From Thermotogae bacterium (GTDB taxonomy: Bacteria; Thermotogota; Thermotogae; Thermotogales; DSM-5069): 7,500 nt of DNA. This document shows positions 6,356-7,500 of this stretch, piece after piece; within the stretch, counting starts at the first letter, position 1; each line of letters starts with the position of its first letter. The notes under the pieces are model-generated. The model searched no databases. It was not told the origin of the DNA and was given only the letters and a program-made list of their open reading frames with translations. The stretch spans positions 1-7,500 of the forward strand of contig QNAO01000039.1 in assembly GCA_003641785.1 (NCBI GenBank). The letters run 5' to 3'. The translations under genes were made by a program, and so were the position numbers.

Positions 6356-7191
6356 GGATTTTCACTCCTTTTCAGAAGATATCTGCCAATCCTTTCAACA
6401 ACATGTGGATCTTTGAACAGAGCAGTTCCCAAGGAAATCGCATCTGCACCTGCGATGAGCATTTCCTCGGCATCTTTTTCATCCATAATTCCACCTGATG
6501 CTATAACATAGATATCTTTAAACAACTTCTTTGTCTCATAAACCGCTCTGAGTGTTATTGGCTTCATAATAGGTCCAGAAAGGCCTCCTGCTATTGGGTG
6601 CCCATTTTCAATAAACAGTCCTCTTACAGTGTTCAAAAGTGTTACACAGTTCCATCCCGATTTCCTCACATCTGCTACAGCTTTCTCTACAAAACAACCT
6701 TCAATACCGATTTTTGCAGACAAGAGAGTATCCGGAAGGATCTTTCGTATTCTTAAAAGAGTTTGCATCCACGCTTCTCTTTTGGTCATAGTGGATAAAC
6801 CACCTTGTGTCACATTTGGACAAGAGAAGTTGAACTCAACGGCTATAAATCTCTCTACATATGGTTTTATGATCTCTGCGATCTTGATGTATTCTTCTAA
6901 AGTATCTCCACCAAAACTCGCAATGACACTGGTGTTTGAAAAGATTTCATCGTATTCTCCATCGTTCAGTTTTTGTAAAAAGGCGTCGATTCCCGGATTT
7001 TCAAGACCAATTCTGTTCAACAAATAAAAATCACCACTTCTCATTCGAGGGGGAAGATTACCCTTCTTTTCCTTAAATGTCACTGTTTTAAGGGTATACG
7101 CCCCCAGATATCTCTTGTTTATTAAAGAGAGATATTCGCCCATTCCACCAACACCTGAGGCGATGATTAAAGGAGGTGTGATCTTCAGCAC
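6352..7191 (-). CDS. pyrD: Dihydroorotate dehydrogenase, class 1B catalytic subunit
   Basis: PyrD oxidises dihydroorotate to orotate with FMN; class 1B enzymes pass electrons to NAD through PyrK. The 279-residue protein shows LLNRIGLENPG (57-67), FNFSCPNVTQGG (120-131, with the catalytic-loop Cys124 typical of class 1 enzymes), LLNTVRG (185-191), GGLSGPIMKPITLRA (202-216), VIASGGI (229-235) and GADAISLGTALFKDP (248-262), the last two forming the FMN phosphate site. The partner pyrK directly upstream supports class 1B. The N-terminus begins only about ten residues before ASG, so it lacks the extra N-terminal strands of usual 1B enzymes (about 300-310 aa). The GTG start at 7191 overlaps pyrK by 7 nt and has AGAGG about 9 nt upstream. 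Confidence 0.94.
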   Translation of the reverse strand: MLKITPPLIIASGVGGMGEYLSLINKRYLGAYTLKTVTFKEKKGNLPPRMRSGDFYLLNRIGLENPGIDAFLQKLNDGEYDEIFSNTSVIASFGGDTLEEYIKIAEIIKPYVERFIAVEFNFSCPNVTQGGLSTMTKREAWMQTLLRIRKILPDTLLSAKIGIEGCFVEKAVADVRKSGWNCVTLLNTVRGLFIENGHPIAGGLSGPIMKPITLRAVYETKKLFKDIYVIASGGIMDEKDAEEMLIAGADAISLGTALFKDPHVVERIGRYLLKRSENP

Positions 7192-7500
7192 AGGATATCA
7201 CCTCTAAAGACAGGTCCATCGGTGCATACATGCTTGATACCCGCCTTTGTTTGAATCGCACACCCTTTGCATGCGCCTATTCCGCAAGCCATGTATTCTT
7301 CCATAGAAACAAAGGCGTTTTTCTTGTTTGGAACAGTTTCCAAAACCAGGTTTTCCATAGATCTTGAACCAGATATAAAATACCAGTCGTACAAAGAAAA
7401 ATCCGTGCTCTTCAGAGCCTTCGAAAATTCACTGTCTTTAACACATTGCCGAAACGGCAAATTAAAGCAAATTGGTCTTTTGCTGCCGATTAAGACGTCA
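7185..7500 (-). CDS. pyrK: Dihydroorotate dehydrogenase electron transfer subunit, C-terminal part (5' end beyond window)
   Basis: PyrK carries FAD and a [2Fe-2S] cluster and moves electrons from PyrD to NAD. The frame is open through the window edge (the visible part begins DVLIGSKRPICFN), so the TTG at 7460 is internal and not the start; 104 residues are visible. The cluster motif is MACGIGACKGC followed by a Cys 12 residues later (C-x4-C-x2-C-x11-C; codons between 7286 and 7224), then TDGPVF, a PyrK hallmark. Where the ferredoxin-reductase family usually has CGP before the last NAD-site helix, this protein reads ISGSRSMENLVLE (around 7355-7375). The gene overlaps the pyrD start by 7 nt, as expected for a heterotetramer pair. 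Confidence 0.93.
   Translation of the reverse strand, partial: DVLIGSKRPICFNLPFRQCVKDSEFSKALKSTDFSLYDWYFISGSRSMENLVLETVPNKKNAFVSMEEYMACGIGACKGCAIQTKAGIKHVCTDGPVFRGDILC

Noticed and set aside
7185..7460. A stand-alone 91-residue ferredoxin-like gene starting at TTG 7460
   Set aside because: The frame continues without a stop to position 7500 and the product is the C-terminus of PyrK, so it is a partial larger gene.

Overview
The window holds two biosynthetic operons that run head to tail on the minus strand, so transcription goes from high to low coordinates. The right part (5190-7500) is the end of a pyrimidine operon in the order pyrK (5' end cut by the window edge), pyrD, pyrF, pyrE. It closes with an intrinsic terminator at 5166-5190. 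The left part (1-4933) is a de novo purine operon in the order purE, purC, purS, purQ, purL, purF (3' end cut by the window edge). Reading frames are packed tightly, mostly by ATGA or longer overlaps, and the only gap between genes inside an operon is 13 nt (purC-purS). Forward-strand open frames are shadows of these genes.

The 256 nt between the operons (4934-5189) is the only sizeable non-coding stretch and it is dense with regulation. In transcription order it holds the pyrE terminator, a putative sigma-70-type promoter (5113-5141), a small GC hairpin (5075-5091), a purine-family riboswitch aptamer (4999-5070), an intrinsic terminator (4946-4980), and the purE ribosome binding site. The aptamer has the conserved core, and the nucleotide equivalent to position 74 is C, which predicts a guanine or hypoxanthine sensor. 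A perfect 12-nt complementarity links the aptamer J2/3 segment (5030-5041) to the 5' arm of the terminator (4966-4977). This gives a clear OFF-switch model: with ligand, J2/3 is locked in the aptamer, the terminator forms and the pur operon is off. Without ligand, J2/3 takes the terminator arm and transcription continues.

The proteins suggest a thermophilic bacterium of the Thermotogales. From memory, PyrF, PyrE and PyrD strongly resemble the Thermotoga maritima proteins, and the pyrK-D-F-E order matches that species. PurL, however, is the full-length Bacillus-type small PurL (about 732 aa), not the shortened form (about 603 aa) described in T. maritima. A relative such as Pseudothermotoga is plausible, but this is inference from remembered sequences.

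The purine genes provide amidophosphoribosyltransferase (PurF), the three-part FGAM synthetase (PurS, PurQ, PurL), N5-CAIR mutase (PurE) and SAICAR synthetase (PurC). The pyrimidine genes make UMP from dihydroorotate: PyrD with PyrK, then PyrE, then PyrF. Apart from the riboswitch layout, this is conserved primary metabolism. I saw no mobile element, CRISPR array, tRNA or rRNA, and no sign of a wholly new system.
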